A stretch of DNA of 64,000 nt from Bacteroidota bacterium. GTDB taxonomy: Bacteria; Bacteroidota; Ignavibacteria; UBA10030; UBA8401. The translations under genes and the position numbers were made by a program. Below, piece after piece: positions 1 through 8,494 of the stretch. The notes beneath the pieces were generated by a model that was not told the origin of the DNA, did not search any database, and was given only the letters and a program-made list of their open reading frames with translations. Location: positions 27,333 to 91,332 of the forward strand of contig JAUXTU010000055.1 in assembly GCA_030679145.1 (NCBI GenBank). Direction: 5' to 3'. Position 1 is the stretch's first letter; the number at the start of each line of letters is the position of its first letter.

Positions 1-51
1 ATAAAATCTGAACCTGCTGTTTCCGTGCTTCTCAGTAAATTTACAGAATAA
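1..51 (+). CDS. C-terminal end of an upstream gene (partial)
   Basis: An open frame runs from base 1 to a TAA at 49-51 and would encode 16 residues ending SKFTE. It lies 28 bases before the next start, and its codon use looks like coding sequence. The fragment is too short to assign a family. Because the LolA-like/barrel pair downstream often travels with an RND-type exporter or a regulator, such a gene may lie off the edge, but that is only inference. Confidence 0.35.
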   Translation: MKSEPAVSVLLSKFTE

Positions 52-79
52 TAAAATAAATCATAAAGGGAGATTCATT

Positions 80-484
80 ATGAAAACTGGGAAATTAAAT
101 ATTGGAATAGGCTTCTTGTTCTTAGCCGGATTTATGCTCTATGGATTTGTCCTTATTTATCTGCGCGATTTCGCACAGGGAAAAGAAGAATGGATTTTGG
201 GAAGTTTAACAGGACCGCATTTTGAATCTAAACTTGCTCACGCGCATGGCAACCTTTTTGCATTTCTCAATATCGTCATCGGTTATTTGCTGATGAATTT
301 ATCGTTAACCGTAACGGATGCAAAATGGATTTCACGCCTTGCTCTTGCCGGAATGTTGATGCCTATCGGAATATTAAGTGAAGTGTTATTTGGATTGCCG
401 CCTTTTCTCGTTATAATCGGCGGAATTTCCATTGTAACATCTTCTGCTTGGTTTGGGATTGTTATGCTAAAGAAACATGAGTAA
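80..484 (+). CDS. Four-helix membrane protein with conserved-looking histidines
   Basis: This 134-residue protein has about four hydrophobic segments (roughly residues 8-28, 57-76, 85-103 and 107-129). A polar loop before segment 2 holds H47, H54 and H56 (AHAHGN). A good ribosome site (AAAGGGAG) precedes the ATG by about 8 bases. I do not recognise the family with certainty. The topology and the AH-G-xN pattern at the start of helix 2 resemble styrene-oxide-isomerase-like heme membrane proteins, but that similarity is from memory. The next gene encodes another small membrane protein. Confidence 0.75.
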   Translation: MKTGKLNIGIGFLFLAGFMLYGFVLIYLRDFAQGKEEWILGSLTGPHFESKLAHAHGNLFAFLNIVIGYLLMNLSLTVTDAKWISRLALAGMLMPIGILSEVLFGLPPFLVIIGGISIVTSSAWFGIVMLKKHE

Positions 485-575
485 ACTTTCATTCTATCAA
501 AATTAAAATAAAATTTATTAAAGGTTGTTGAACAAAGCGGATCGAGTAAGAAATCCTATTATCATATAACGAATC

Positions 576-986
576 ATGAAAACATCAACCTCATTTCTGA
601 AAATCATCACATTATTTCTAGCAACGGCATTGGGTACAATGTCGTTGCTTTCGGGAATACGTACACTGTTAGGTTTTTCCATTCCAGATAAAATAATTTT
701 TATTCCGCTACTCATCAGTCAAACAATTATGGGTGTTATAAACATCATTGTGGCTGTTTTGATCTTTCGTGAAAATCGATACAATTTGCCAATAGCAATC
801 GGCGTGTTTTCAATAAACCTCGTAATATTATTACTCATAACAATACATATGTTTACAGGGGGAACGCTTATTGATCCTTCAAGTCAAAATGCAATGATGA
901 TGAGATCGGTGGTTTGGGGAATTATTGTTGGCTTACTTATTATGCGAAAAAAGATAATGGATAGTAGAAAGAGTATAAACGCATGA
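576..986 (+). CDS. Small integral membrane protein, unknown function
   Basis: The 136-residue product is mostly hydrophobic, with about four membrane segments (near residues 8-25, 35-63, 70-92 and 106-124). No family motif is recognised and no strong ribosome site precedes the ATG. Its stop overlaps the start of the LolA-like gene by four bases (ATGA), so the two are probably translated together as one operon with the outer-membrane barrel gene. Confidence 0.65.
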   Translation: MKTSTSFLKIITLFLATALGTMSLLSGIRTLLGFSIPDKIIFIPLLISQTIMGVINIIVAVLIFRENRYNLPIAIGVFSINLVILLLITIHMFTGGTLIDPSSQNAMMMRSVVWGIIVGLLIMRKKIMDSRKSINA

Positions 987-1714
987 AACAAATGATCAAA
1001 GCATTTTTAATAACGTTGTTTTACAGCGTTTTTGTTCTTTCTCAGAATGCAAATGTTCTCCTTAAAACTGTGGATGATAACTTAATGCCTGAATCGTACG
1101 CATCCTATCGTAAACTAATTAATGAAGAACCGGACGGCTCAAAAAAAGAGTTTGCATTTTTTTCAGTTAAAAAAGGAAAAGATAAAATAGCATTACTTTA
1201 TATTGCGCCGGCAAGCGAAAAAGGAAGATCAACGCTTCGTGTTGGTGAAAATATGTGGTTATATATTCCCAATGTGAACAAGCCGGTAAGAATTACGAGC
1301 CTTCAATCTGTTGTCGGAGGGGTTTTTAACAACGCAGATATTATGCAGTTGGAATATTCTGCAGAATACGACGCATCATTTGGCGAGGGAACGGACAAAG
1401 AGAATCTGCTCGACTTGAAAGCGAAGAACAAATCTGTTGCGTACGATAAACTAAAGATGTGGATCACGAAAGACAAAAATATACTCCGTAAGGTTGAAGC
1501 ATATTCCTCCAGCGGCATGCTTATCAAAACGCTCGAATTCAAAAAGGATAAAGATTTTGGAAGGGGCTTGATTCGACCTTCTGTTATAGAAACATACAGT
1601 CCGTTATACAAAGGGTATCGATCGTTGATGATTTATCAATCTATTAAAAAACGGCAATTCCCCGACGAGGTATTTACACTGAACTATATGGGTCGATTAG
1701 GAGATTTGAAATAG
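983..1714 (+). CDS. Outer membrane lipoprotein-sorting protein, LolA-like
   Basis: The 243-residue protein starts with a signal peptide (about residues 1-21, ending near VLSQ). The body matches the LolA-like family (PF17131 type) often annotated as outer membrane lipoprotein-sorting protein. Typical features are a segment on whether the substrate or metal-like patch is intact (GENMWLYIPNVNKPVRI), the NADIMQLEY stretch and a KDKDFG loop. Such proteins sit in the periplasm and usually neighbour RND exporters. The start overlaps the upstream gene by four bases. The stop shares one base with the GTG start of the barrel gene, which points to tight translational coupling. Confidence 0.75.
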   Translation: MKQMIKAFLITLFYSVFVLSQNANVLLKTVDDNLMPESYASYRKLINEEPDGSKKEFAFFSVKKGKDKIALLYIAPASEKGRSTLRVGENMWLYIPNVNKPVRITSLQSVVGGVFNNADIMQLEYSAEYDASFGEGTDKENLLDLKAKNKSVAYDKLKMWITKDKNILRKVEAYSSSGMLIKTLEFKKDKDFGRGLIRPSVIETYSPLYKGYRSLMIYQSIKKRQFPDEVFTLNYMGRLGDLK

Positions 1715-2994
1715 TGCGTCGTTCCCAATGGCTTATATTGTTTTTGTTGTTCGTTTTAACGGGAGTATTGTTCGGACAAGAAGAAGAACTTTCGGAAACT
1801 CCACAGGAGCAAGAAAAGAAACTTGAATGGAGTGGCAATCTTGATGTTAAATATACTCTGTTCCAAATGGACCAAAACTCATCGCAATACAAACTTCAAT
1901 TCTTCAAGGAACGTTCATCACCAACTCTAATCTCGCAATATAAAATAGAACCGTATCTGAATGCCGAATACCGAACGAGTGATTTGGGATTTGTTCTAAA
2001 GACGCATGCGACATATTACAGCGATGCTAATGCACAATTCGATTTGTTTGAATCCTACGGAAGTTTCAATCCGTCGCTTAATGTTACTTTGCAGTCTGGT
2101 AAACGCATGTATAGTTGGGGAAAAGGGTATGCGTTCAATCCGGTTGGTTTTGTCAATTCCATCAAAGATCCGGAAAATCCCGAACTTGCTCAGGCAGGAC
2201 TGCTCTCTGCAAATATTGAATACTTAAAAAGTTTTCAATCTGATGTGCTGCAAAGTTTCGCAATGATGTTCGTTGTGATTCCCTCATCTGAGTTATTGAA
2301 CAGCAGGTATGGTGACGTTGAGAAAACTGATGTAGCTTTGAAAACGTATTTTCTGTTATGGGATACAGACATTGATCTGATGACATATTACAGCGATGAT
2401 AAACCGAAACGATACGGGGTAGATTTTGCCAGAAATCTTAAAGAGAATTTTGAGATTCATGGAGAGGTCAGTCTAAATCTGAATTCACAGCGGTATTCAA
2501 TTTTGAACGATTCTATTTATGTTAAGTCAGTCGATAATTATTCATATCTGTTTGGCTTACGGTATTTAAGTGAGACCAATGTTACCGTTATTGCAGAATA
2601 TTATCATAACGGACTTGGATTGACAAGAAGTGAATACGAACAGTATGGTGACTATCTACAGAAGAGTACCGCAAATAATAATCCTTTCATCATGCAACAA
2701 GCACTCGGAGTCAGTCAAACATATTTTCGTAGCAGCACGGTGATGGAGGATTATTTGTACCTCAAAATCATCTATCCCGAACCGTTTGACATGCTCTACT
2801 TCACGCCGTCTCTTTACACGATTTACAATCTGGCAGACAAGAGTTTTCTCCTATCACTTCAAATGAATTACAAACCGGCTACAAACGTTGAATTTATTTT
2901 TTGGCCAAGCGCACTTATAGGTGGCGATCAAACAGAATATGGCGACAAACAAGTAAAAGAGCGTTTAGAGTTATGGATGAGAGTATATTTTTAG
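1714..2994 (+). CDS. Probable outer-membrane beta-barrel protein partner of LolA-like protein
   Basis: The 426-residue protein begins with a GTG that overlaps the previous stop by one base (TAGTG). It has a signal peptide (residues 1-22), an acidic Glu/Gln-rich stretch, then many alternating aromatic/polar strands. It ends in an aromatic residue (WMRVYF), as outer-membrane barrels do. The combination with a LolA-like periplasmic protein suggests an envelope export module whose inner-membrane component may lie upstream of the window. The exact family (DUF1302-like?) cannot be fixed by eye. Confidence 0.7.
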   Translation: MRRSQWLILFLLFVLTGVLFGQEEELSETPQEQEKKLEWSGNLDVKYTLFQMDQNSSQYKLQFFKERSSPTLISQYKIEPYLNAEYRTSDLGFVLKTHATYYSDANAQFDLFESYGSFNPSLNVTLQSGKRMYSWGKGYAFNPVGFVNSIKDPENPELAQAGLLSANIEYLKSFQSDVLQSFAMMFVVIPSSELLNSRYGDVEKTDVALKTYFLLWDTDIDLMTYYSDDKPKRYGVDFARNLKENFEIHGEVSLNLNSQRYSILNDSIYVKSVDNYSYLFGLRYLSETNVTVIAEYYHNGLGLTRSEYEQYGDYLQKSTANNNPFIMQQALGVSQTYFRSSTVMEDYLYLKIIYPEPFDMLYFTPSLYTIYNLADKSFLLSLQMNYKPATNVEFIFWPSALIGGDQTEYGDKQVKERLELWMRVYF

Positions 2995-3152
2995 GAAAAA
3001 TATCTAAAAACGTTCTACGATAATAAGCCGAAATACATTTCCACTTTAATTCAAGCAATGAAATCCTGCAATAATTGACTCTGTTTTTTGTATCTTGGCA
3101 ATACATTCTTTCAAATTTTTATTACATCACTTTTAAAAAATAGTAAACTCCT

Positions 3153-5168
3153 GTGAAGTTCCTATCAAATATCCAACCTCGTTATATCATTGCTATTACG
3201 ATCAGTATTGCTGTGTTGATGTTTACTTCCGCATATGTTGAATTACAGCAGAGTAAGGAAGAGCTATTTCATCTTTTAGAAGAACATTCAATTTCCCTTG
3301 CTGAAATTGTACAACGAAGCAGTTCCAACATAGTTTTGTCTTCGGATTACATAGAGCAACAACTTGCCGAACGTCTTTATAACAATGCATCATTCATTGC
3401 GCGAATGGATAGTGCGAAAAAATTAAAACAGTCCGATCTTGCTCGCGTTGCAAACAAGAATGGAATTTTTCGCATTCACATTTTTGAGTCAAAGGGAAAG
3501 AGAATTGCCAGCAGTCATATCCCGCTTGGATATGGCGCCGCAATGCACGATCAAAATATTTCATCGCCGGTTTTTGCGCCAATTCTGCGCGGTGAATTGG
3601 ATCAAATGACTATTGGGTTCAAAGAATCCCGTTTTATGGATGGCAAACGATTTGCTGTTGCAGTAAAACGGACAGGCCGGAATCACGGTGCTATTGTTCT
3701 TACACTTGATGCTAAAGAGATTGTTGAATTCCGAAAAAATATTGGTATTGGTCGTCTCATTAACGACCTAAGTAATAACAGTGGAATAGAATATGTTGTG
3801 CTTCAGGATAGTTTGGGAATTATTGCTGCTACACAAGGCATCACAGAAATGTCGAGGATCGATGACGACCAGGTTTTGCTAAGAGTGTTGACGAATGATT
3901 CTTCCATTACACGACGATCACTATTTCATGACCGTGAAGTGTTTGAAGTTATTCGAGCATTAACAATTGAACAGTCAGTCGTAGGTCTTTTACGAATCGG
4001 AATATCTATGGATGAAATCCGTTCTGTTGAAAGTCGAATGTGGCGAAGAATGTTCATTATGTCGATAGTATTAATTTCTATCGGTGCTGTTATTTTTACT
4101 GCTATCATAGCCAACCAAAATTTTCAGTTAATGTCAAAAAAATATGAACGAGTGCAACAGTTTACCGAGAATATCCTCCATTCCATGCAGGATATTGTAA
4201 TAACATTTGACGATCAGCAGCGAATATCAATTTTCAATCAACAGGCAGAATTATTTTTTAGAATATCAGCAGAGAATGTATTAGGTAAATCTATTGAAGA
4301 ATTGCCTGATGGTTTACGCAATTCAATTCGCAATATTAGCACTGTTCAGAATAAAGATACTAATGAGCAATTAGTTGTAAACGGAAATGAATTTATTCTT
4401 TCAATTTCTGTATCAGAAACTCTTAAAAAGGATGGTTCAATTGAAAGCCGAACAATATTGATTAAAGATCTTACGGAATCAAAACGATTAGAGCGCGAAG
4501 TTCAACGAAAAGAAAAGATGACGGCAATGGGAGAGTTAGCGGCAGGTGTTGCTCACGAGATCAGAAATCCGTTGAATGCAATTTCAATGATCGCTCAGCG
4601 GTTTGAGAAAGAATTTTTACCGAAAAAAGGATTAAAGGAATACAAAGAACTGAATAGTGTCCTCAAGAACGAATCTATTCGAGTAAACGGGATCATTCAG
4701 CAATTCTTATCATTTGCGCGGTCGAAAAAGATCAAGCCATCGATTATCTCTTCATTGATGTTAATAAATCATCTTTCAATGTTATTCCAATCTCAGGCGA
4801 AAGAAAGAAAAATATATTTTACATCTCATTCTGAGGATATACCAATTTCTATCGACTTTGAGCAAATGACACAAGCATTATTGAACCTTCTTCAAAATGC
4901 GTTAGATGCGACTTCAGAAGATGGTTCGATCGTACTTACGCTAGCAAAGATCAATAATGAAATCAAGATTGAAATAGCAGATATAGGCACGGGAATTGAA
5001 ACTGAACTGCAGGAAAAAATATTCGATCTGTACTTCACAACAAAATTAAATGGCACCGGTATGGGGCTTGCCATAACGCAGCAAATTATTTCGCAGCATA
5101 ATGGTTCCATTACGGTAAGAAACAACAAACCACAAGGCTCTATTTTCTTGATTACGCTCCCCGTGTAA
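3153..5168 (+). CDS. Membrane-bound sensor histidine kinase (NtrB-type, PAS-HisKA-HATPase)
   Basis: This 671-residue two-component sensor starts with GTG. An N-terminal membrane helix (about 11-27) is followed by a periplasmic sensor domain of about 265 residues and a second helix (about 298-318). A PAS domain covers about 335-445. The HisKA H-box has H468 (AHEIRNPLN). The HATPase domain carries an N-box (LLNLLQNALDAT), a G1 box (DIGTGI) and F/G2 boxes (FTTKLNGTGMGL). No response regulator is adjacent, so this is an orphan kinase. The HEIRNPL type H-box is typical of kinases that pair with NtrC-family enhancer-binding regulators, so a distant partner of that kind is likely. Confidence 0.93.
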   Translation: MKFLSNIQPRYIIAITISIAVLMFTSAYVELQQSKEELFHLLEEHSISLAEIVQRSSSNIVLSSDYIEQQLAERLYNNASFIARMDSAKKLKQSDLARVANKNGIFRIHIFESKGKRIASSHIPLGYGAAMHDQNISSPVFAPILRGELDQMTIGFKESRFMDGKRFAVAVKRTGRNHGAIVLTLDAKEIVEFRKNIGIGRLINDLSNNSGIEYVVLQDSLGIIAATQGITEMSRIDDDQVLLRVLTNDSSITRRSLFHDREVFEVIRALTIEQSVVGLLRIGISMDEIRSVESRMWRRMFIMSIVLISIGAVIFTAIIANQNFQLMSKKYERVQQFTENILHSMQDIVITFDDQQRISIFNQQAELFFRISAENVLGKSIEELPDGLRNSIRNISTVQNKDTNEQLVVNGNEFILSISVSETLKKDGSIESRTILIKDLTESKRLEREVQRKEKMTAMGELAAGVAHEIRNPLNAISMIAQRFEKEFLPKKGLKEYKELNSVLKNESIRVNGIIQQFLSFARSKKIKPSIISSLMLINHLSMLFQSQAKERKIYFTSHSEDIPISIDFEQMTQALLNLLQNALDATSEDGSIVLTLAKINNEIKIEIADIGTGIETELQEKIFDLYFTTKLNGTGMGLAITQQIISQHNGSITVRNNKPQGSIFLITLPV

Positions 5169-5305
5169 TCTTCCGCTTCCCAAATTTTTTTGTTAATTTA
5201 TCGTTCACCTCATGGAACAAATATGATTTAAATTTTGTATAATCTTGTCATCATCCAACTATCATAACTAAATCTGAATGAATTTTCCATTGCAGGGAGA
5301 TTATT

Positions 5306-6166
5306 ATGCATTCGATTATTTATACCACCTCACTTTTCATTGCGTTATTTACTTCGTTCGGACTTATTAATAACGATCAGTTTTTTAGCGATGAGAATGA
5401 ACAAAACTATAGGAGTGAAATAGACCGTTGGCACAATGAGCAGATTAAAAATTTGAAGAAAGAACATGGTTGGTTAAGTTTGATCGATCTCGTCTGGCTT
5501 AAAGAAGAAAAAAACGCCATTCCTTTACTTGGGAGTATAACTTTAAAAAATGAAAAATTATTCGTTGCATTGAAAAATAATATTCAAGCGACTTCCCATG
5601 GAAAACCGTTTACGTCCGGTGTTATTCAACCTGAAAAGGATAAGATACTATTCGGATCAAAGGCATTTGTTGTAATCCGGCGCGATGGAAAATACGGTGT
5701 GCGAATATGGGATTCTGAATCTCCTACGAGAAAAAATTTTAATGGAGTTGAACGATATCCTGTCTCTATTAAGTGGAGAGTTGAGGCTCGCTGGGAAGTA
5801 TATGCGAAACCAAAAAAAGTAGAGATTCCGACCATTGTTCCCGGAATATTTGGGAAAGGAATTGCACCCGGTGTTGCAATCTTTACAATAGATGGGAAAG
5901 AATTCCGGCTGGAACCAACAGTTGATAGCGCTCAAACTGAATATTTTTTTGTATTTGCTGATCGAACAAACGGAAAAGAATCGTATGCGGCGGGAAGATT
6001 TTTAGATGCAGATCCGCCGGTGAACGGAACGATCGTTCTCGATTTTAATAAGTCGACCAATCCGCCATGCGCATTTACAGATTTTGCAACATGCCCGGTT
6101 CCATCAAAGGAAAATAGATTATCAGTAAAGGTTGAGGCAGGCGAAAAAAAATATGACCATCGTTAA
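5306..6166 (+). CDS. DUF1684 domain protein, secreted
   Basis: The 286-residue protein has a likely signal peptide (residues 1-22). It matches DUF1684 (PF07920): an N-terminal LKKEHGWLSLIDLVWL block, then the C-terminal hallmarks AAGRFLDADPP, VLDFNKSTNPPCAF and ATCPVPSKENRL. A ribosome site (AGGGAG) precedes the ATG. The family has no established biochemical role. It is a stand-alone gene at the border of the accessory patch, and convergent with the AbiGi-like gene. Confidence 0.9.
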   Translation: MHSIIYTTSLFIALFTSFGLINNDQFFSDENEQNYRSEIDRWHNEQIKNLKKEHGWLSLIDLVWLKEEKNAIPLLGSITLKNEKLFVALKNNIQATSHGKPFTSGVIQPEKDKILFGSKAFVVIRRDGKYGVRIWDSESPTRKNFNGVERYPVSIKWRVEARWEVYAKPKKVEIPTIVPGIFGKGIAPGVAIFTIDGKEFRLEPTVDSAQTEYFFVFADRTNGKESYAAGRFLDADPPVNGTIVLDFNKSTNPPCAFTDFATCPVPSKENRLSVKVEAGEKKYDHR

Positions 6167-6252
6167 ATGCTGAGACAGCTTATTTTGTTTGGACAGTAAG
6201 AAAACAGAAAAGACAATCTTCCTGTTCAACAAGCAAATTAAATCGTTATAAA

Positions 6253-6294
6253 AATAACAATGCCATACAATGTAATTTTTGTATGGTATTGTTA
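6253..6294. terminator. 17-bp stem hairpin between convergent genes
   Basis: An inverted repeat (arms starting ATAACAATGCCATACAA) with one mismatch and a 7-base loop lies between the ends of the DUF1684 and AbiGi-like genes. It could terminate both, though there is no long T-run. Immediately to its right a GGGGTCAGGTC segment resembles sequence often seen at ends of Y1/REP-type transposase units, so this may be a remnant instead. Confidence 0.45.
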
Positions 6295-6333
6295 TAGCGG
6301 GGTCAGGTCAGATATTGTCACAAAGTATGGGGA

Positions 6334-7131
6334 TTAAATATCTTCTTCAATCGCTTCTACTGTTGTTATTCGTGTTATTAATTTCATTTTTTCGTCTTCA
6401 CTGTATTTTGCTTTTATTCGCCTAATTTCGGTAACCATTTGTAATACTTCTATATCTCTTTGAACTATGATATATTTAATATCACTTGGAGTAAAAGATA
6501 TTTTTATATGTTCTAGTTTTTTATTTTCTTCCGATAACGATACAAACTCATTATAATTTATTTCCACAATCGGTGCATAATTGTCGTCTATAGGAACAAA
6601 ACGCCATTCTCGTTCATTATAGAAATTCCTATCGTTATAAATTGTATCATTTTTCTTAGTGGAACCTGTATATGGTTTCAGATATCTCAGAAGTAATTTA
6701 ATATCATTTGAAACGTCCGTATTGAAAATAAGTCCATTTTCCGGGTCTCCCGTTTGTGTGTCACTCATTAAATTAAAAAATATATCCTCAATTCCGTGTA
6801 TTGTATTAGAATTATAGTGAACATAATGGACAGGAGAAATTCCATTTCTTATTCCCCATTCTTTTCTTAAACCAATTCCATAATTTCCATAAAACGATAT
6901 ATTATTTTTAATTAAAGAAAGTGGTAAATCGCAGAAGCAAACCATTGGATATGCATACTCTGGAGCTACATAGGGATTATTTGGGTTTAGAATATGTCCT
7001 ATTTTATTCTCTGGACAGAATCTTGGACTAAATTCATTCTCTAAGATATTTAACAAATTGTCAATTGAACTTGTAAAATGAAAAAGCGTATTTGAACTTA
7101 CGTTACTTCCTGTGTTAATTTCGTATGGCAT
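6334..7131 (-). CDS. AbiGi-like abortive infection protein
   Basis: The 265-residue protein matches the AbiGi family (PF10899), annotated as putative abortive-infection antitoxin. The visible blocks are FHFTSSIDNLLNILE near the N-terminus, PMVCFCDLPLSLI, YGNYGIGLRKEWGI and NEREWRFVP. In lactococci AbiGi is paired with AbiGii, a nucleotidyltransferase-like toxin. No such gene is present here; the neighbour on the same strand is a membrane protein. Base composition is clearly more AT-rich than the flanks, which suggests horizontal transfer. No good ribosome site precedes the ATG. Confidence 0.8.
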   Translation of the reverse strand: MPYEINTGSNVSSNTLFHFTSSIDNLLNILENEFSPRFCPENKIGHILNPNNPYVAPEYAYPMVCFCDLPLSLIKNNISFYGNYGIGLRKEWGIRNGISPVHYVHYNSNTIHGIEDIFFNLMSDTQTGDPENGLIFNTDVSNDIKLLLRYLKPYTGSTKKNDTIYNDRNFYNEREWRFVPIDDNYAPIVEINYNEFVSLSEENKKLEHIKISFTPSDIKYIIVQRDIEVLQMVTEIRRIKAKYSEDEKMKLITRITTVEAIEEDI

Positions 7132-7253
7132 AAATAATAGTTTGATAATTTCTTAGTTTTGAATCAATAATAACAGATAGTCAATTATGTAAACTGTAGT
7201 AGAAGGTTTCTTTCTTATCTTCATCCTGAATGTCTGAAAAGTTATTAATATAA

Positions 7254-7784
7254 TTATCCTAACTCAACTTTTCTTTTAAGTTTACTAGTAGCACCTTTCC
7301 TCATTACTTCAAAATCTGTTTTTTCGTATGTATAACGCAAATTACAAGTATCTTCTGGACAGGTTAATTCCATAAATGTTGAAAACATAACACCATCACT
7401 CCAATCAGGAATCAACTCTAATTTATGCTCAGGACAGTAGGGCATATCTTCTGAAGTATATGTTCTTGGATTGTATCTCCATAATAAGTTATTATGTACG
7501 ACTTCAATCGGTAATTGTGTTTTAGGTTCAATTTGTTTTTCCACAATTATTTCAACTTGTTGTACTTCTGGTTTAATTTTTTTAAGAGCAATGATTGAAT
7601 ATACGACAACACATAATGCAATTATTGAAAGAACGAATGCTGTAATTAATAGATACGGTTTAATGAGAAATACTACAGTAGTAACGCCTGTAATTATAAC
7701 TCCAATAAATATTATCCCTTTATAGAATGTGTCAAAGTATTCTACTGCTTTTTTATACCAATCGTAAAACTTCTTAAATTCCAT
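7254..7784 (-). CDS. Two-helix membrane protein with C-terminal zinc-ribbon-like domain
   Basis: The preferred start at 7784 gives 176 residues. An upstream in-frame ATG at 7862 would translate through a terminator hairpin and is unlikely. Two membrane segments (about 20-41 and 45-66) are followed by a cytoplasmic or periplasmic region with paired cysteines (CPEHK, then CPEDTC) that could bind zinc. No family is recognised. It lies 122 bases upstream of the AbiGi-like gene on the same strand and shares its AT-rich composition, so it may belong to the same accessory unit. Confidence 0.6.
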   Translation of the reverse strand: MEFKKFYDWYKKAVEYFDTFYKGIIFIGVIITGVTTVVFLIKPYLLITAFVLSIIALCVVVYSIIALKKIKPEVQQVEIIVEKQIEPKTQLPIEVVHNNLLWRYNPRTYTSEDMPYCPEHKLELIPDWSDGVMFSTFMELTCPEDTCNLRYTYEKTDFEVMRKGATSKLKRKVELG

Positions 7785-7831
7785 ACTTATTCCAATAGGG
7801 TCACTGAAATTAAACACATATAAGGATAAAC

Positions 7832-7860
7832 GCAATAAAAACCCCGCTATTGCGGGGCTC
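7832..7860 (-). terminator. Orphan GC-rich intrinsic terminator
   Basis: On the minus strand a CCCCGC/GCGGGG stem with a short AATA loop is followed by a run of five T. It would stop transcripts coming from higher coordinates, but there is no gene on that strand between it and the tRNA-Met terminator at 8094-8126. Its cognate gene is therefore missing, consistent with a rearrangement here. Confidence 0.6.
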
Positions 7861-8007
7861 AATTCAGATATTGAATGTATTTCTAATTTCTCATAGTTGG
7901 AATCTGATGGACGGCATTCTGTAAAGTAGAAGGCGCAATATGAGCATAAATTGAAGTGTCGCCAGAAATAAAAAAACTGAATACGTAATGGAACAGCCTT
8001 TTTTTAG

Positions 8008-8021
8008 TAGCGGGGGGCGGA
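8008..8021. repeat. Partial copy of the tRNA-Met 3' end
   Basis: These 14 bases (TAGCGGGGGGCGGA) are identical to 8134-8147, the 3' end of the tRNA-Met gene read on the plus strand. With one gap the match extends leftwards through the preceding TTTTA. A tRNA 3'-end fragment this close to the gene is what an integration event leaves behind. A 7-bp hairpin (TCCCGCC/GGCGGGA) follows at 8021-8042. The 7862-8133 gap otherwise holds no convincing gene. Confidence 0.5.
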
Positions 8022-8093
8022 TCCCGCCAAAGGACGGCGGGACCTCGCAAAAAACGCTCGGCTTGGATATCAAAGCTTTCAATTGATTTAAAA

Positions 8094-8126
8094 CAAAAAC
8101 ATCGAAGACAAGCTTCGATGTTTTTG
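8094..8126 (-). terminator. tRNA-Met terminator
   Basis: The inverted repeat AACATCGAAG / CTTCGATGTT with a short loop is flanked by A-rich and T-rich runs on both sides. It lies just downstream of the tRNA on the minus strand and fits an intrinsic terminator that could act in both directions. Confidence 0.75.
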
Positions 8127-8133
8127 TTTTACG

Positions 8134-8207
8134 TAGCGGGGGGCGGACTTGAACCGCCGACCTACGGATTATGATTCCGACGCTCTAACCAGCTGAGCTA
8201 CCCCGCC
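8134..8207 (-). tRNA. tRNA-Met (CAT); tRNA-Ile(CAT) not excluded
   Basis: A 74-base cloverleaf reads on the minus strand from GGCGGGGTAGCTCAGC. It has a 7-bp acceptor stem (one G-T pair), the D-stem GCTC/GAGC, the anticodon loop ATCATAA and a T-arm GGCGG-TTCAAGT-CCGCC. The CCA end is not encoded. The top pair of the anticodon stem is a U-U mismatch. CAT can be elongator Met or lysidine-modified Ile; the body looks more like elongator Met. Confidence 0.88.
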
Positions 8208-8494
8208 ATAAGTTTCTCATACAGACTGTATATCATTTTGTATGATAAAATGTGTATCAATATATCATTTTTTGCTCAAAAGTTCAACCATACAGACAAG
8301 AATGTCTTGTAATGGTGAATAGAAAAAATGATGAATTTTTTTGCATTGCTGTTTTCTTCATCATTATCTACCTTCTAGTAACGATATACACGAACCAGAG
8401 GATATGGTTTGTACATTATTGGCTCAACCTCCGGATCGCGAATGCATGAAAGAGGTTTTTTTGTGTTCAACAGAAAATTACTTTGGAGGTTACT

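Noticed and set aside
7785..7862. N-terminal extension of the zinc-ribbon membrane protein from the ATG at 7862
   Set aside because: It would translate through an intrinsic terminator; the ATG at 7784 has a better ribosome site and a natural start.
7891..8082. 63-codon frame on the minus strand
   Set aside because: It covers the tRNA-end repeat and a hairpin, has no ribosome site and no protein-like composition.
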